64,000 nt of DNA from Bradyrhizobium sp. AUGA SZCCT0176 (GTDB lineage Bacteria > Pseudomonadota > Alphaproteobacteria > Rhizobiales > Xanthobacteraceae): the NCBI RefSeq assembly GCF_018130145.1, contig NZ_JAFCMB010000025.1:18291-82290 (forward strand), given 5' to 3'. Positions 24,715-32,030 of the stretch are shown piece by piece; the stretch's first letter is position 1, and every line of letters starts with the position of its first letter. The notes under the pieces were generated by a model that had not been told where the DNA came from, searched no databases, and was given only the letters and a program-made list of their open reading frames with translations. A program made the translations under genes and the position numbers.

Positions 24715-25161
24715 ATGGCTGAAGCGGTTCGGAGCATAAGGCTTGGCCCGACGTATCGCATTCGTCTCGCGATCGGGATATTTGCCGTTTTGACAGGGCC
24801 GCTAATTGTTTCATCTGCAGCGCAGTCAAGGGATCTGACCGGGGCCTGGGTGACCAATGCTGGGGCGTGCAAGAAGATCTTTACAGGGGGTGGCGCCAAA
24901 CTCACCTTCGCCAGGGACGCGGATGTGTATGGCAGCGGATTTATCTATGAGAAAAACAGGCTCCGAGGAAAAATCGCGACTTGCCAGATCAAGACACAGA
25001 AAGAAGACGGTGACGTGTTGCACCTCATTGCCAATTGTTCGACCGATGTCGCGCTCGCCACGGTTCAATTCAGCCTCAAGATTGACAATGAAAACCAGAT
25101 AACCCGTCTTTTCCCTGGAATGCCGGAACTCAAGACAGAGTACTTTCGTTGCGCTCCATGA
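24715..25161 (+). CDS. Exported hypothetical protein
   Basis: A 148-residue protein; the ATG at 24715 follows GGAGG at 7 bases. Residues 18-37 form a hydrophobic segment ending in a signal-peptidase-like site (IVSSAAQSRD). The mature part begins DLTGAWVTNAGACKKIFTGG, is beta-rich, and contains three cysteines plus a fourth near the end (YFRCAP), suggesting periplasmic disulfides. No family is recognised with confidence. It lies about 165 bases downstream of ppk2 on the same strand. A longer frame from 24628 lacks a ribosome-binding site. Confidence 0.7.
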   Translation: MAEAVRSIRLGPTYRIRLAIGIFAVLTGPLIVSSAAQSRDLTGAWVTNAGACKKIFTGGGAKLTFARDADVYGSGFIYEKNRLRGKIATCQIKTQKEDGDVLHLIANCSTDVALATVQFSLKIDNENQITRLFPGMPELKTEYFRCAP

Positions 25162-25295
25162 ATGCGAAGCAGTGTTAGTCCGCCGTTTTACTGAGTTGAG
25201 TAATGGTCAAGCGAGCCAATTCTGAAAGCGGCCCGACCGGCGGCTGAATTTCAACGGCCGTCTCACCTGGGCGTGTCGCGTGAAGGCGCTCACCT

Positions 25296-25573
25296 ATGTC
25301 GGAAGTAGCTAGATTTTCAGCGATTGAGACACTGCGCGATGGACGCCGCGTTGAAATCCGCGCACTCAGGCACGAGGATCGGAGCGGCCTCGAACAAGCC
25401 GTCAGTCGTGCCAGCGCCGAGTCTCTCCGCCGCCGTTTCTTTTCGGTAAGACGCCATTTTCCGAACAGGAATTGGAGTTCTTGTCGGACATCGACTTTGT
25501 CAACCAGGTCGCCTTGGCCGAGGCTGCAGTTGCGGCCTTCAACAGCGCGCGGGGCGGATTAGCGACAGCGTAA
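25296..25573 (+). pseudogene. GNAT acetyltransferase remnant, frameshifted and truncated
   Basis: The first frame encodes RRVEIRALRHEDRSGLEQAV and ESLRRRFFSVRRH, typical of the N-terminal part of GNAT domains linked to acetyl-CoA synthetase regulation. A single-base loss near 25457 shifts the frame. The second frame then continues with FSEQELEFLSDIDFVNQVAL and AEAAVAAFNSARGG before a TAA at 25571. Normal proteins of this type go on for another 100 or more residues. Coding similarity stops where a family 2 repeat begins (about 25551), so the gene is broken twice. No intact start signal is evident. Confidence 0.65.
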
Positions 25574-25630
25574 TCCGCCGTCCGAACCAAGATAAAATGG
25601 CGGATTGCGCCTTCGGCTAATCCGCCTACG
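25551..25630 (+). repeat. Dispersed repeat, family 2
   Basis: GGGGCGGATTAGCGACAGCG, then GTAATCCGCCGTCCGAACC, closing with the inverted end GGCGGATTGCGCC and GGCTAATCCGCCTACG. The outer arms pair (GGCGGATTAG with CTAATCCGCC). It abuts the acetyltransferase remnant on its left and the end of the next small gene on its right. Confidence 0.8.
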
Positions 25631-25850
25631 GTCCAGGGATGATGGCTCTTAAAGCCTCGTCGCCTGCCGGCGTGATGCAGTACGATCGGCCGTCTGGTTG
25701 TTTTTCAATCCAGCCTTTCGCGAACATTCCCGCAATAACTTGCTTTCCTGCCGGATGCATCTGTTCTGGCCGAAGCCCGCGCGTAGGGCTCATCTTTTGT
25801 AACGCGGTGCGCTCCGTGGCGTGCGGAATGTGACTAGGCCGCGCCGGCAT
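25626..25850 (-). CDS. Small hypothetical protein, winged-helix-like
   Basis: A 74-residue protein. The core AGKQVIAGMFAKGWIEKQPD followed by GRSYCITPAGDEALRA looks like the recognition helix and wing of a winged helix (KGWIE...Y.ITPAG.EAL), a pattern I know from small bradyrhizobial proteins. It is too short for a complete regulator and the function is unknown. The stop lies in the edge of the family 2 repeat. The start ATG at 25850 lacks a strong ribosome-binding site. It heads the leftmost member of the tiny-gene cluster. Confidence 0.5.
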   Translation of the reverse strand: MPARPSHIPHATERTALQKMSPTRGLRPEQMHPAGKQVIAGMFAKGWIEKQPDGRSYCITPAGDEALRAIIPGP

Positions 25851-25898
25851 TCATTTCCCCTTCGCCTTCGGCCCCAACTCTACAAGCTCCGGGCATTG

Positions 25899-26069
25899 CT
25901 AATAGGTCAGCGGCAGCACTCGTTGCACAATCGCGCCGAGGCAAACGAGCACCACGAGCAACTTGAGGAGATTTGCCAGTCGGCCGTCGGTAGCGAACTT
26001 GTCGATCGCCCAAAAGCAGATTGCGCCGACGACGACGATAATTAAGACCCCAATCAAAACTGAAATCAT
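25899..26069 (-). CDS. Small two-helix membrane protein
   Basis: A 56-residue protein made almost entirely of two membrane helices: SVLIGVLIIVVVGAICFWAI and LLKLLVVLVCLGAIVQRVL, joined by the polar turn DKFATDGRLAN. This layout (I-D-K-F-x-x-D-G-R-L-A-N-L-L-K) is a recurrent small protein type in rhizobia and their phages as I remember it. The ATG follows GAGGG at 4 to 5 bases. The function is unknown; the turn is strongly conserved in the relatives I recall, so it may bind a partner. Confidence 0.65.
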   Translation of the reverse strand: MISVLIGVLIIVVVGAICFWAIDKFATDGRLANLLKLLVVLVCLGAIVQRVLPLTY

Positions 26070-26094
26070 GTTGCCCTCGGAGTGTTGTCGATTC

Positions 26095-26295
26095 CTATTT
26101 CGCCTTCGCCTTTAGGCCCAGTGCCACCAGGCGGCGGATGGCGTGCGCTCGGGTCAGCGTTTTGTCAGATGACGATGCAATCCAGGCATCAATTGCGACC
26201 AGTTCGGAAGGGTGCCAGCGCTCGCCAACTTGAATGCCCTTGCCAGTCGGCGGCGGCCCCCGTTTTTTCTTTGGTACCACGCCTGTCTTTGCCAT
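26095..26295 (-). CDS. Small ribbon-helix-helix-like protein
   Basis: A 66-residue basic protein. An N-terminal KKKRGPPPTGKG tail precedes QVGERWHPSELVAIDAWIAS and TRAHAIRRLVALGLKAK, which resembles a ribbon-helix-helix fold (strand, helix with D-x-W, turn, helix R-x-x-A-I-R-R-L-V). Proteins of this type usually bind DNA as dimers, often as antitoxin-like or plasmid regulators, but no toxin gene is adjacent. Start choice between ATG 26295 and ATG 26310 is open; neither has a clear ribosome-binding site. Confidence 0.6.
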   Translation of the reverse strand: MAKTGVVPKKKRGPPPTGKGIQVGERWHPSELVAIDAWIASSSDKTLTRAHAIRRLVALGLKAKAK

Positions 26296-26381
26296 AAACC
26301 ATGGTACCATAGAAACAAGCCGGGTCGAAGCTGGAACTTCCGCTCCGGCGCTTGCTCGAAGAGGCCGCCAACTGAGGCCGC

Positions 26382-26534
26382 CTATCCGGGTTCGGAACTG
26401 ACGTTGTTGCAGCCATAGCAGCGGAATATCCTCGCGGCTGGATGGGGTCCGAGGCCGCGAAGATCAGTCAAATGCTTCATAGGCTCGCCGCATTGCTCAC
26501 AGGCGAGCGAAGGTGATTGGTCTGGCGGGGCCAA
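26382..26534 (-). CDS. Tiny zinc-ribbon protein
   Basis: A 50-residue protein with two CxxC pairs, Cys12-x-x-Cys15 (ACEQCGE) and Cys39-x-x-Cys42 (RCYGCNN), separated by 23 residues containing MKHLTDLRGLGPHPAARIF. This is a minimal zinc ribbon. It begins with TTG, 8 bases past the stop of the preceding gene (26543), so translation is probably coupled. Too short for most gene callers. The function is unknown. Two other zinc-ribbon proteins lie nearby (26718 and 28083). Confidence 0.55.
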   Translation of the reverse strand: MAPPDQSPSLACEQCGEPMKHLTDLRGLGPHPAARIFRCYGCNNVSSEPG

Positions 26535-26542
26535 TGCGTCGG

Positions 26543-26713
26543 TCAACGAAACGGGTTCAATTCAACGCCCGCCTCTACCTCCCGGAGCTGCTGAATTAGA
26601 TCGTCGCGTCGCTTGCAAGGCGGAAGCGTTTCCATGTCCGCTCGAACTTTGCGAGCCAGATCGATCAGGCGTTCTTCAAGTGTCGTGCTGTAATCGAACT
26701 CGTGGCGCTGCAT
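26543..26713 (-). CDS. Tiny helical protein
   Basis: A 56-residue highly charged helical protein (YSTTLEERLIDLARKVRADM, then CKRRDDLIQQLREVEAGVEL). The LEERL...A...R...LPP...R..L...R..E pattern recurs in small bradyrhizobial proteins I remember, of unknown function. It is well supported: ATG with GGAG 7 bases upstream, 4 bases from the stop of the upstream zinc-ribbon gene and 8 bases from the next one. The three genes form a compact operon. Confidence 0.6.
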   Translation of the reverse strand: MQRHEFDYSTTLEERLIDLARKVRADMETLPPCKRRDDLIQQLREVEAGVELNPFR

Positions 26714-26717
26714 GGCT

Positions 26718-26954
26718 TTACTCCGGAGCCTTCAGTTCGCTGTATTGCCAGCCTGCCGTCTCCGACTTCATCGGATCGCGCGCGACGGTGCGCGTCTGCG
26801 TGTGATCGCACTTGGTGCACTCAAAGGTCCGGCTGTCGTAGCTCTCGGAGGCCGGGCTGATTCTGGCCAACATCATTCGGTTGGAGCACTTTGGGCAGCG
26901 GGGCCGCTCGATAGGAATTAGCGACGGTTCTGCACGGGCGTGAGGTTGGGGCAT
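26718..26954 (-). CDS. Small zinc-ribbon protein
   Basis: A 78-residue protein from the ATG at 26954 (AGGGA about 10 bases upstream). Two CxxC pairs, RPRCPKCSNRM and FECTKCDHTQT, define a zinc ribbon preceded by the segment PSLIPIER. The C-terminal tail MKSETAGWQYSELKAPE resembles a recurrent bradyrhizobial family. It is the first gene of the three-gene operon that continues with 26543 and 26382. An upstream extension to 27059 is open but unsupported. The function is unknown; DNA, RNA or protein binding is possible. Confidence 0.65.
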   Translation of the reverse strand: MPQPHARAEPSLIPIERPRCPKCSNRMMLARISPASESYDSRTFECTKCDHTQTRTVARDPMKSETAGWQYSELKAPE

Positions 26955-27253
26955 GTGATGCGTCCCTGCATCCGGCGGAAGTGCAACGTTCTCAGTCGCC
27001 GGTAAACCATCATGCCGCGTCGCAATACCAAACCGCTGGTCAAAACAGCTCACATCCAAGAATATTGGCCGGAGTCCGTTACGGCTCAGGTAGGCGTGCT
27101 GCCAACTTCTTCACGTCCGCCGTCCGGTCCAGGGCAAGTGCAGCAAATTGGAGTGCACAGGCCGCGCGGGGATAGCGACGCGCGGACCAAAGGCGCAATC
27201 AGCACCGGCAGCAAGATCACCGGCACCGTCGCAGCGCGATGGTGGAAAATGAA

Positions 27254-27279
27254 AGAGGCCGCCACCTGGGGCAGCCTCT
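27254..27279. terminator. Hairpin AGAGGCCGCC...GGCAGCCTCT
   Basis: Ten-base arms with one G-T mismatch and the six-base loop ACCTGG. Same motif as 12514. It sits about 45 bases beyond the stop of the small gene at 27325 and may terminate it. Confidence 0.5.
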
Positions 27280-27324
27280 CATAAAGCTATTGGGCCAATT
27301 GAGGCGCTGACCTTGCTTTATTTC

Positions 27325-27480
27325 TTAACGCGATTCCCCCGAACTCGTTCGGCTGGCGAGGGCGTGCCATTCAATTGCAATCTCGGCCCAAGCGGCCCGA
27401 GTATCAGGGTCGGTCGCCTCTCGCCCAAGCTTCTCGCACGCTAAAGCCTTGAGCCGGTATTTTTGTGCTGGATTGGTCAT
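27325..27480 (-). CDS. Tiny helical protein
   Basis: A 51-residue protein from the ATG at 27480, with CGGAG about 8 bases upstream. The sequence KYRLKALACEKLGREATDPD then TRAAWAEIAIEWHALAS forms two amphipathic helices with a D-P-D-T-R-A-A-W turn. This helix-turn-helix hairpin pattern (A..C...A....D...R..W...A..W..LA) is common in small rhizobial proteins of unknown function. It stands alone, between a hairpin on its downstream side and the divergent DUF6894 gene. Confidence 0.55.
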   Translation of the reverse strand: MTNPAQKYRLKALACEKLGREATDPDTRAAWAEIAIEWHALASRTSSGESR

Positions 27481-27651
27481 GTGCCACGCTCCGTGATGGG
27501 TGGGAGTCTGAAGCACTCTCTCACCGGTAGGTGCCCCAAAATGCGGTGATACGAGCAAACGTTTTCAGTTGTGGGGCGTTCCCCAGACCGGGGCGCGGCC
27601 CGATATCGGAACAATGCTGTCTGCAACCGCTTGCTAATCTGGAGGTTGCCG

Positions 27652-27888
27652 ATGCCCCGCTACTTTTTTGATGTTAAGAACGGCCACAGGCTTTTTGATT
27701 CATCAGGCTTTGTTTGCGATGACGATACCGCTGCAATCATCAGGGCGACGGTGCTCGCCGTAGGCGTTTCACTCGATAAGCCCGAGGACGATCCTGAACG
27801 CCGCATCGCGATAATCAATGATGCGGGACGGGAGATTGGCACCGTGCCGGTATATTCCAGGCCTTCATACGAGAACCCGACCCAATAA
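27652..27888 (+). CDS. DUF6894-type small protein
   Basis: A 78-residue soluble protein starting MPRYFFDVKNGHRLFDSSGF, the signature opening of this family, with a later REIGTVPVY strand. The ATG is preceded by GGAGG at 6 bases. Such proteins are very common in Bradyrhizobium, often in many paralogues, with no established function. It is the only rightward gene in the tiny-gene cluster. Confidence 0.75.
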   Translation: MPRYFFDVKNGHRLFDSSGFVCDDDTAAIIRATVLAVGVSLDKPEDDPERRIAIINDAGREIGTVPVYSRPSYENPTQ

Positions 27889-27914
27889 AACCGAGGCATC
27901 GTTTGCGGTGGCGT

Positions 27915-28082
27915 TTATTTAGCGAAAGGAATCCCGAGATTTCGGGCCTTCGCTCGAATGACCATTACCGAGCGCCTCAGCACAAGGGCCGCATTCTCAG
28001 CGGTTGATCCGGCGGCGATAAGCGCCGTCAGGTGCTCGATTTGAGCCAATGTCCATGTTCTGCTGCTGATACGCACCATCAT
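27915..28082 (-). CDS. Tiny helix-turn-helix protein
   Basis: A 55-residue protein: TWTLAQIEHLTALIAAGSTA, then ENAALVLRRSVMVIRAKARN and LGIPF. This is a SANT/Myb-like or GcrA-like trihelical motif (W-T, then helix, turn, A.(x)L.RS, recognition helix V...KAR.LG.PF). Similar small proteins occur widely in bradyrhizobia. Its first ATG starts immediately after the TAA of the preceding gene (28083), so the two are coupled. DNA binding is likely from the fold; targets are unknown. Confidence 0.6.
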   Translation of the reverse strand: MMVRISSRTWTLAQIEHLTALIAAGSTAENAALVLRRSVMVIRAKARNLGIPFAK

Positions 28083-28274
28083 TTATCCGCCCGTCTCGGG
28101 CAATTTGTCGCGAAAGAGAAGCCTTAGTACGTAGGGCAGATTGTAGTGCTGATCACAGTGCGCGCACAGGAATGCTGCGCCGCCAATTTTTGCCCGCACC
28201 AACCTCATGGGCGTCCAGCAGTTCGGGCAATTTGGAAAGGGTCTGTGGGTGGTCGAGGAAATGTTTTGCGGCAT
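28083..28274 (-). CDS. Small zinc-ribbon protein
   Basis: A 63-residue protein from the ATG at 28274, with GGGAG about 4 bases upstream (a slightly short gap). Two CxxC pairs, NCPNCWTPM and LCAHCDQHY, are 20 residues apart and form a zinc ribbon, followed by a hydrophobic helix-like end (LPYVLRLLFRDKL). It is the first gene of a pair with the helix-turn-helix gene at 27915. The function is unknown. Confidence 0.6.
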   Translation of the reverse strand: MPQNISSTTHRPFPNCPNCWTPMRLVRAKIGGAAFLCAHCDQHYNLPYVLRLLFRDKLPETGG

Positions 28275-28599
28275 GAAGCTCCCGCGCTGCAATCAGGCGG
28301 GAGCACAACACTCTCAGTCACCGGTAACTGCCAAAGGCATTGCGGCGATACGGGTCTAATCGTTCAAGTTGTATACGGTTCCGGAATTGCTGGGGACATT
28401 GCGACTTGAATCAGTGTCAATGAGCAATTTTGCACAGCGGGGCGGAGATGTATGTGCTCGGTTTATCGTCGAACGCCGCGCCGGCCGCCGACCGCGACGT
28501 TCCCCAAGATGGCCCCGGCTCGGTCACTCCCCCGCGCTGGGGCCGTTTTATTTCGGTGCCGCGTCGGACCGTCTAAAAACTGCTTGGCTTGTTCTCTGG
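28275..28599. other. Intergenic, no supported gene
   Basis: About 325 bases between the zinc-ribbon gene and the repeat below. Overlapping open frames on both strands lack ribosome-binding sites. Nothing else seen. Confidence 0.5.
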
Positions 28600-28745
28600 C
28601 GGTGGTTTCGTCAGAACGAAAGACGAAGTGGCGGACGACGGCTTCCGCCTTCGCTCTTGAGCTACCGCGGACAAGTCGGGTGATCGCTCTACAGCGCTGC
28701 ATCGGTCGCTCTCAATAAATTGCCGATTTACAGAAATTGCTCTTA
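28600..28745 (+). repeat. Extended family 2 repeat, second copy
   Basis: Same order of landmarks as 13150-13300: CGAAAGACGAAGTGGCGGAC, CTTCCGCCTTCGCTC, GGACAAGTC, CTGCATCGG, then a decayed terminal palindrome (AAATTGCCGATTTACAGAAATT over 28718-28739; arms imperfect). It ends 5 bases before the stop of the interrupted oxidoreductase. Confidence 0.6.
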
Positions 28746-28750
28746 AGATA

Positions 28751-30289
28751 TTACGTCTCGCGCAAAATCATGTCGGCGCAGACACCGGCCGATTGCACGA
28801 CGCCGGTGTAGCCGCCGAAACCGGCATAGGCGGATGCCAGATAAAGGCCTGATACCGCCGTGCGCGGCGAGCGGAACGGGTTGCTCCAGATCGTCGGCGG
28901 CGGGGTCGGCGCAAATCCGTAAACCGCGCCGTCGGGCGCGTTGAGATATTGCCGCACCGACAGCGCGCTGTTGAACGAGGATGCGACGACGGCTTCCGAA
29001 AGCCCCGGATAGATCGAGGAGAGATAGCGCACGATCGCCTCCTGCCAGCGCCCGCGCTTCTCGCGATAGGCGTCCATGTCGGCGGCGTCTCAGTTCGACA
29101 ACAAATCGGGGCCGAGGATCGAGAGCACATAGGGCGGCGCCGGCACGCCGGAATCGATCGCGGCATAGTCCACCACCGACATCGGCGGCATGCGCTCGCC
29201 GGGCTCTTCCGCCATCAGCGCGGCGCCTTGCGCGTAGTCGGTCAATCGCTTCATCCAGGGCGGCAGCAATTGCGTGGAATAGGCGGCGATCCCGAATTCG
29301 CGTGGCGGTTTTTTTAGACCCAGCGTCAGCGCGAACAGCGAGGTCGAGGGCGCCTGCCGGGCATAACTTTGGTTCAGCTGTTCGGCGGCGTCCGCCTGCA
29401 TCAGGGGTTCGAGCGCCGCGGGCGCGGCGTTACCGATGATCTGTGCGCATTGCACGGTCCTGGGATCGCTGCCGTCCTTGGCGGTGTGGGTGATGGACTT
29501 GGCGCCGTCGCCAAGTGCAATCGAGCTGACGACACGGCGCACCAGCACTTCGCCGCCGGCCACCTTGATGGCGCGGGCGAGCGCGCTGGAGAGCCGCTGC
29601 GAGCCGCCCTGCACGTAGCGGCCGCCGCTTTGCAGATAGCTGCCCTGCGCCATCGCGAAATAGATCCACCACAGCGTGGTGGGGTCGTCGTGGAAATAGG
29701 ACAGGTTGGCGGCGAGGGCGCATTTGACGGCTTCGTTGTCGCCGAATACGCGGTCGAGCTTTTTCGAAAGCGACAACGGCCAGTCGCGCACGATCGGGAT
29801 CAGGCCGGACAGCGCGCGCAGCGCCTGCCGCGGATTTTTCAGCGCCTCCCTGCCTTGCGAGATCGTAGCCATCGCGGACGCGATCCGCGCCATCTCGCCG
29901 AGCAGCTGCTCGATGCCGCGGCGCGCCTCCGGGAAGCGCTCGGTCAAGGCACGGCGCGCGGCGTCGAAATCGTCGGGCATCAGGAACGGCTGATCGAGCG
30001 GGCCGCCGCGCGCCCGGTAAAACGCGCCGGACGGAATCCATTTGACGGCGTCGATCACGCCGGCACGCGTCAGCACGTCATGTTTGGGGTCGCGCGGGTC
30101 GTGCGGGTCGCTGGTCTCGTGCAGCGATCCCTCGACAAAGAGCTCGCCGGATTTGTAGCTCGACGCCGCACCGCCGACGGAATTGCTGCGCTCGACCACC
30201 AGCACCTTGCGGCCGGCGCGTGCCAGGATCGCTCCGGCCGTGAGGCCGCCAAGGCCGGCGCCGACAATTACGACATCATAACGCGCCAT
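28751..30289 (-). pseudogene. FAD-dependent phytoene-desaturase-like oxidoreductase with one in-frame TGA
   Basis: The whole 513-codon frame reads as one protein of the CrtI/all-trans-retinol-reductase-like family except for a TGA at 29090-29092 (codon 400). Upstream: the FAD dinucleotide motif VVIVGAGLGGLTAGAILARA at the N terminus, ERSNSVGGAAS, and SGGRYVQGGSQRLSSALARA. Downstream and still in frame: MDAYREKRGRWQEAIVRYLS, then GLYLASAYAGFGGYTGVVQS, the C-terminal FAD-binding end. The context LLSN-stop-DAADMD suggests a Trp codon (TGG) changed to TGA by one base. Without the last 112 residues the FAD domain is incomplete. A fresh nonsense mutation, a sequencing error or read-through are all possible. 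Confidence 0.75.
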
Positions 30290-30458
30290 TCAGCCTGGAA
30301 TCCTGAAACCCATGACGGACGGGTTGTTCATTGCCGCTCGGCTGCGGCATGTCAAATGCGCTGGCGGCATGGAGCGGTGCGTGGGAGGCTGCCTCAAGGA
30401 TTAGAAGAGGACCAGAAGCCGATTAGAACCAATCGAGAAGAGAACGGCCGGAAAACCG

Positions 30459-31661
30459 CTATTTCCAGGCCGCTTTGTCGACGTCCCAGCGTTGGCCTTT
30501 GAACTCCCTGGCGAGGGCTTCAACCGAACCATTGTCGTCCTCCGGCTCGCCGCCTTCCTCTTCGCCGCCGGCGCCTTCGGACAGGTTCAGCTTGGGACCT
30601 GCGCCTTCGTCGATCGTCGATGTCACCGGGCTCGAGATCCACAGCATCAGCCGGTCCGATGCGCCGGGCTTGTCGGGCGAGACCAGCGCGGTGACCTCGA
30701 CGCTGTCGGTGAGGCCGAGCGCCGGGTAGATCTCGCTCGGCCGCTTGAAGGTCAGTGTCAGCTTGCCGGTGTTGGCGTTCCACGCCGCACCCGCCGCCTT
30801 GGCCGCGAGCGTCTTCGTCAGCACCGCGGATACTGCGGCGGCGATCTTGTCCTTGTTGATCTTGTCGCCATCGCGCCAGTCGGCGGCGGCAAAACGGATG
30901 GTGCGGTCCATCTCGACGATGCCGGTGGTCCATCCCGCGGTGACCACGCCTGGTGTCGACTTGGCCTTGGCGATCAGCGCCGCTGACCGCTCCGGATCGG
31001 CGGTGAGATTGATGGTCTGCTCGCCGGCGCGGAGCGCGTCGCAGGAAATCGACAGGCTGCTCAGGCCGAGCTCCACCTCCTGGCCCTTCAGGCTCTTGAG
31101 GAAATCCAGCGCCGCATCCAGCTTTACCCGCACGCCGATCGATTCCGGCGACACCTCGGTGAAATCCTTCGGTGCCGGCGTGATGCCGTCATCGGTGGTC
31201 TGGTTGTCCAAAAACTCCTTCTCGCTGAGATCGGAATTGTCGGTCGAGGCCACTTCCGTCACCGCCTGACCGATGGTGATCCGGCCGCGGAATTCGAAGC
31301 CGTCGGCGCTGGCCTTGCGCGCGAGGTTCACGGTGACCGGCAGCTTGTCGCCGATGCTTTGCGTCGAGCCGGTCAGGTTCTGGCCGCTGACGGTGAGGTT
31401 GGCGACGAAGCGGTCCTTGCGGTCGGAGCCTTTTTCGACGGGGTAGCAGACGTCGAGCACGGCCGCGGTGACGGTTTTGCCCTGGCGGATCTCCTTGAGG
31501 ACGACGTCGGCGTTGCCGCTCATCAATCCGTCGATCGAGGTGAAGTATCGGACTTCGCTGCCGCCGGGTGCTGGTGCTGCCTTGGAGGGAAGCTTCATCT
31601 GGGCAAAAGCCAGGTCCGAGGCCGTCACCAGACCGAACAGGCAGAGCAGGAGTGCGCGCAT
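30459..31661 (-). CDS. Exported hypothetical protein
   Basis: A 400-residue protein with a clean signal peptide (MRALLLCLFGLVTASDLAFA, cleavage near AFAQ). The mature chain is beta-rich and acidic at the C terminus (a Glu/Asp/Gly run around residues 370-385). Repeated motifs: VTVNLARKASADGFEFRGRI and the related KLTLTFKRPSEIYPALGL. Two cysteines (DVCYPVEK and SISCDALR) could pair. No catalytic motif is evident. It appears to be a conserved periplasmic protein of unknown role. The ATG has GAGGAA at about 7 bases. Its upstream side is a family 1 repeat. Confidence 0.75.
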   Translation of the reverse strand: MRALLLCLFGLVTASDLAFAQMKLPSKAAPAPGGSEVRYFTSIDGLMSGNADVVLKEIRQGKTVTAAVLDVCYPVEKGSDRKDRFVANLTVSGQNLTGSTQSIGDKLPVTVNLARKASADGFEFRGRITIGQAVTEVASTDNSDLSEKEFLDNQTTDDGITPAPKDFTEVSPESIGVRVKLDAALDFLKSLKGQEVELGLSSLSISCDALRAGEQTINLTADPERSAALIAKAKSTPGVVTAGWTTGIVEMDRTIRFAAADWRDGDKINKDKIAAAVSAVLTKTLAAKAAGAAWNANTGKLTLTFKRPSEIYPALGLTDSVEVTALVSPDKPGASDRLMLWISSPVTSTIDEGAGPKLNLSEGAGGEEEGGEPEDDNGSVEALAREFKGQRWDVDKAAWK

Positions 31662-31713
31662 TGGAATTCCTCAAGGGAGAGAATCAGCGTCCGTCGTAAG
31701 TAGCAAACCTCAG

Positions 31714-31768
31714 TAGCGTTTTCGAGCGAAGTGGGTACCGGTTCGCGCCAGGAAAACGCGTCAAAACA
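31714..31768 (+). repeat. Dispersed palindromic repeat, family 1, copy B
   Basis: TAGCGTTTTCGAGCGAAGTG, then GGTACCGGTTCGCGCC, then GGAAAACGCGTCAAAACA. It is followed within 10 bases by a separate hairpin at 31776-31810 (16-base arms, two mismatches, loop TCC) with core GGTTCTGAT, as in copy D. Confidence 0.85.
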
Positions 31769-31775
31769 AAGAGAG

Positions 31776-31810
31776 GAAGCTTGGTTCTGATTCCATCGGA
31801 ACCGAGCTTC
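31776..31810. repeat. Imperfect palindrome attached to repeat copy B
   Basis: Arms GAAGCTTGGTTCTGAT and ATCGGAACCGAGCTTC pair at 14 of 16 positions around TCC. The equivalent palindrome next to copy D (41920-41966) is perfect. Confidence 0.75.
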
Positions 31811-32030
31811 ATGTCATTTCGCCAAACAAGAAGGCCGCCCGGAGGCGGATCGCCCCGAGCCCGGGGTAACGGGCCGGATTGTAGACCCGACTTCCACGAT
31901 GCAACTGCCGAGGCCGCCAATCGAACATGGCGTGCGAGGGCCGGGACGGCAGAACCAGGGTGAAACCCGGTTGCAGCCTCGGGCATCTACAATTACAAAC
32001 TTTACTGGTCCACCGTCGGTATCGCCACTC

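Noticed and set aside
29090..29092. TGA in the FAD oxidoreductase as a selenocysteine codon
   Set aside because: No selenoprotein of this family is known to me, the position fits Trp rather than Cys, and no SECIS-like hairpin was evident right after it.
31684..31986. Minus-strand frame next to repeat copy B
   Set aside because: It consists largely of repeat and hairpin sequence read in frame; no ribosome-binding site.
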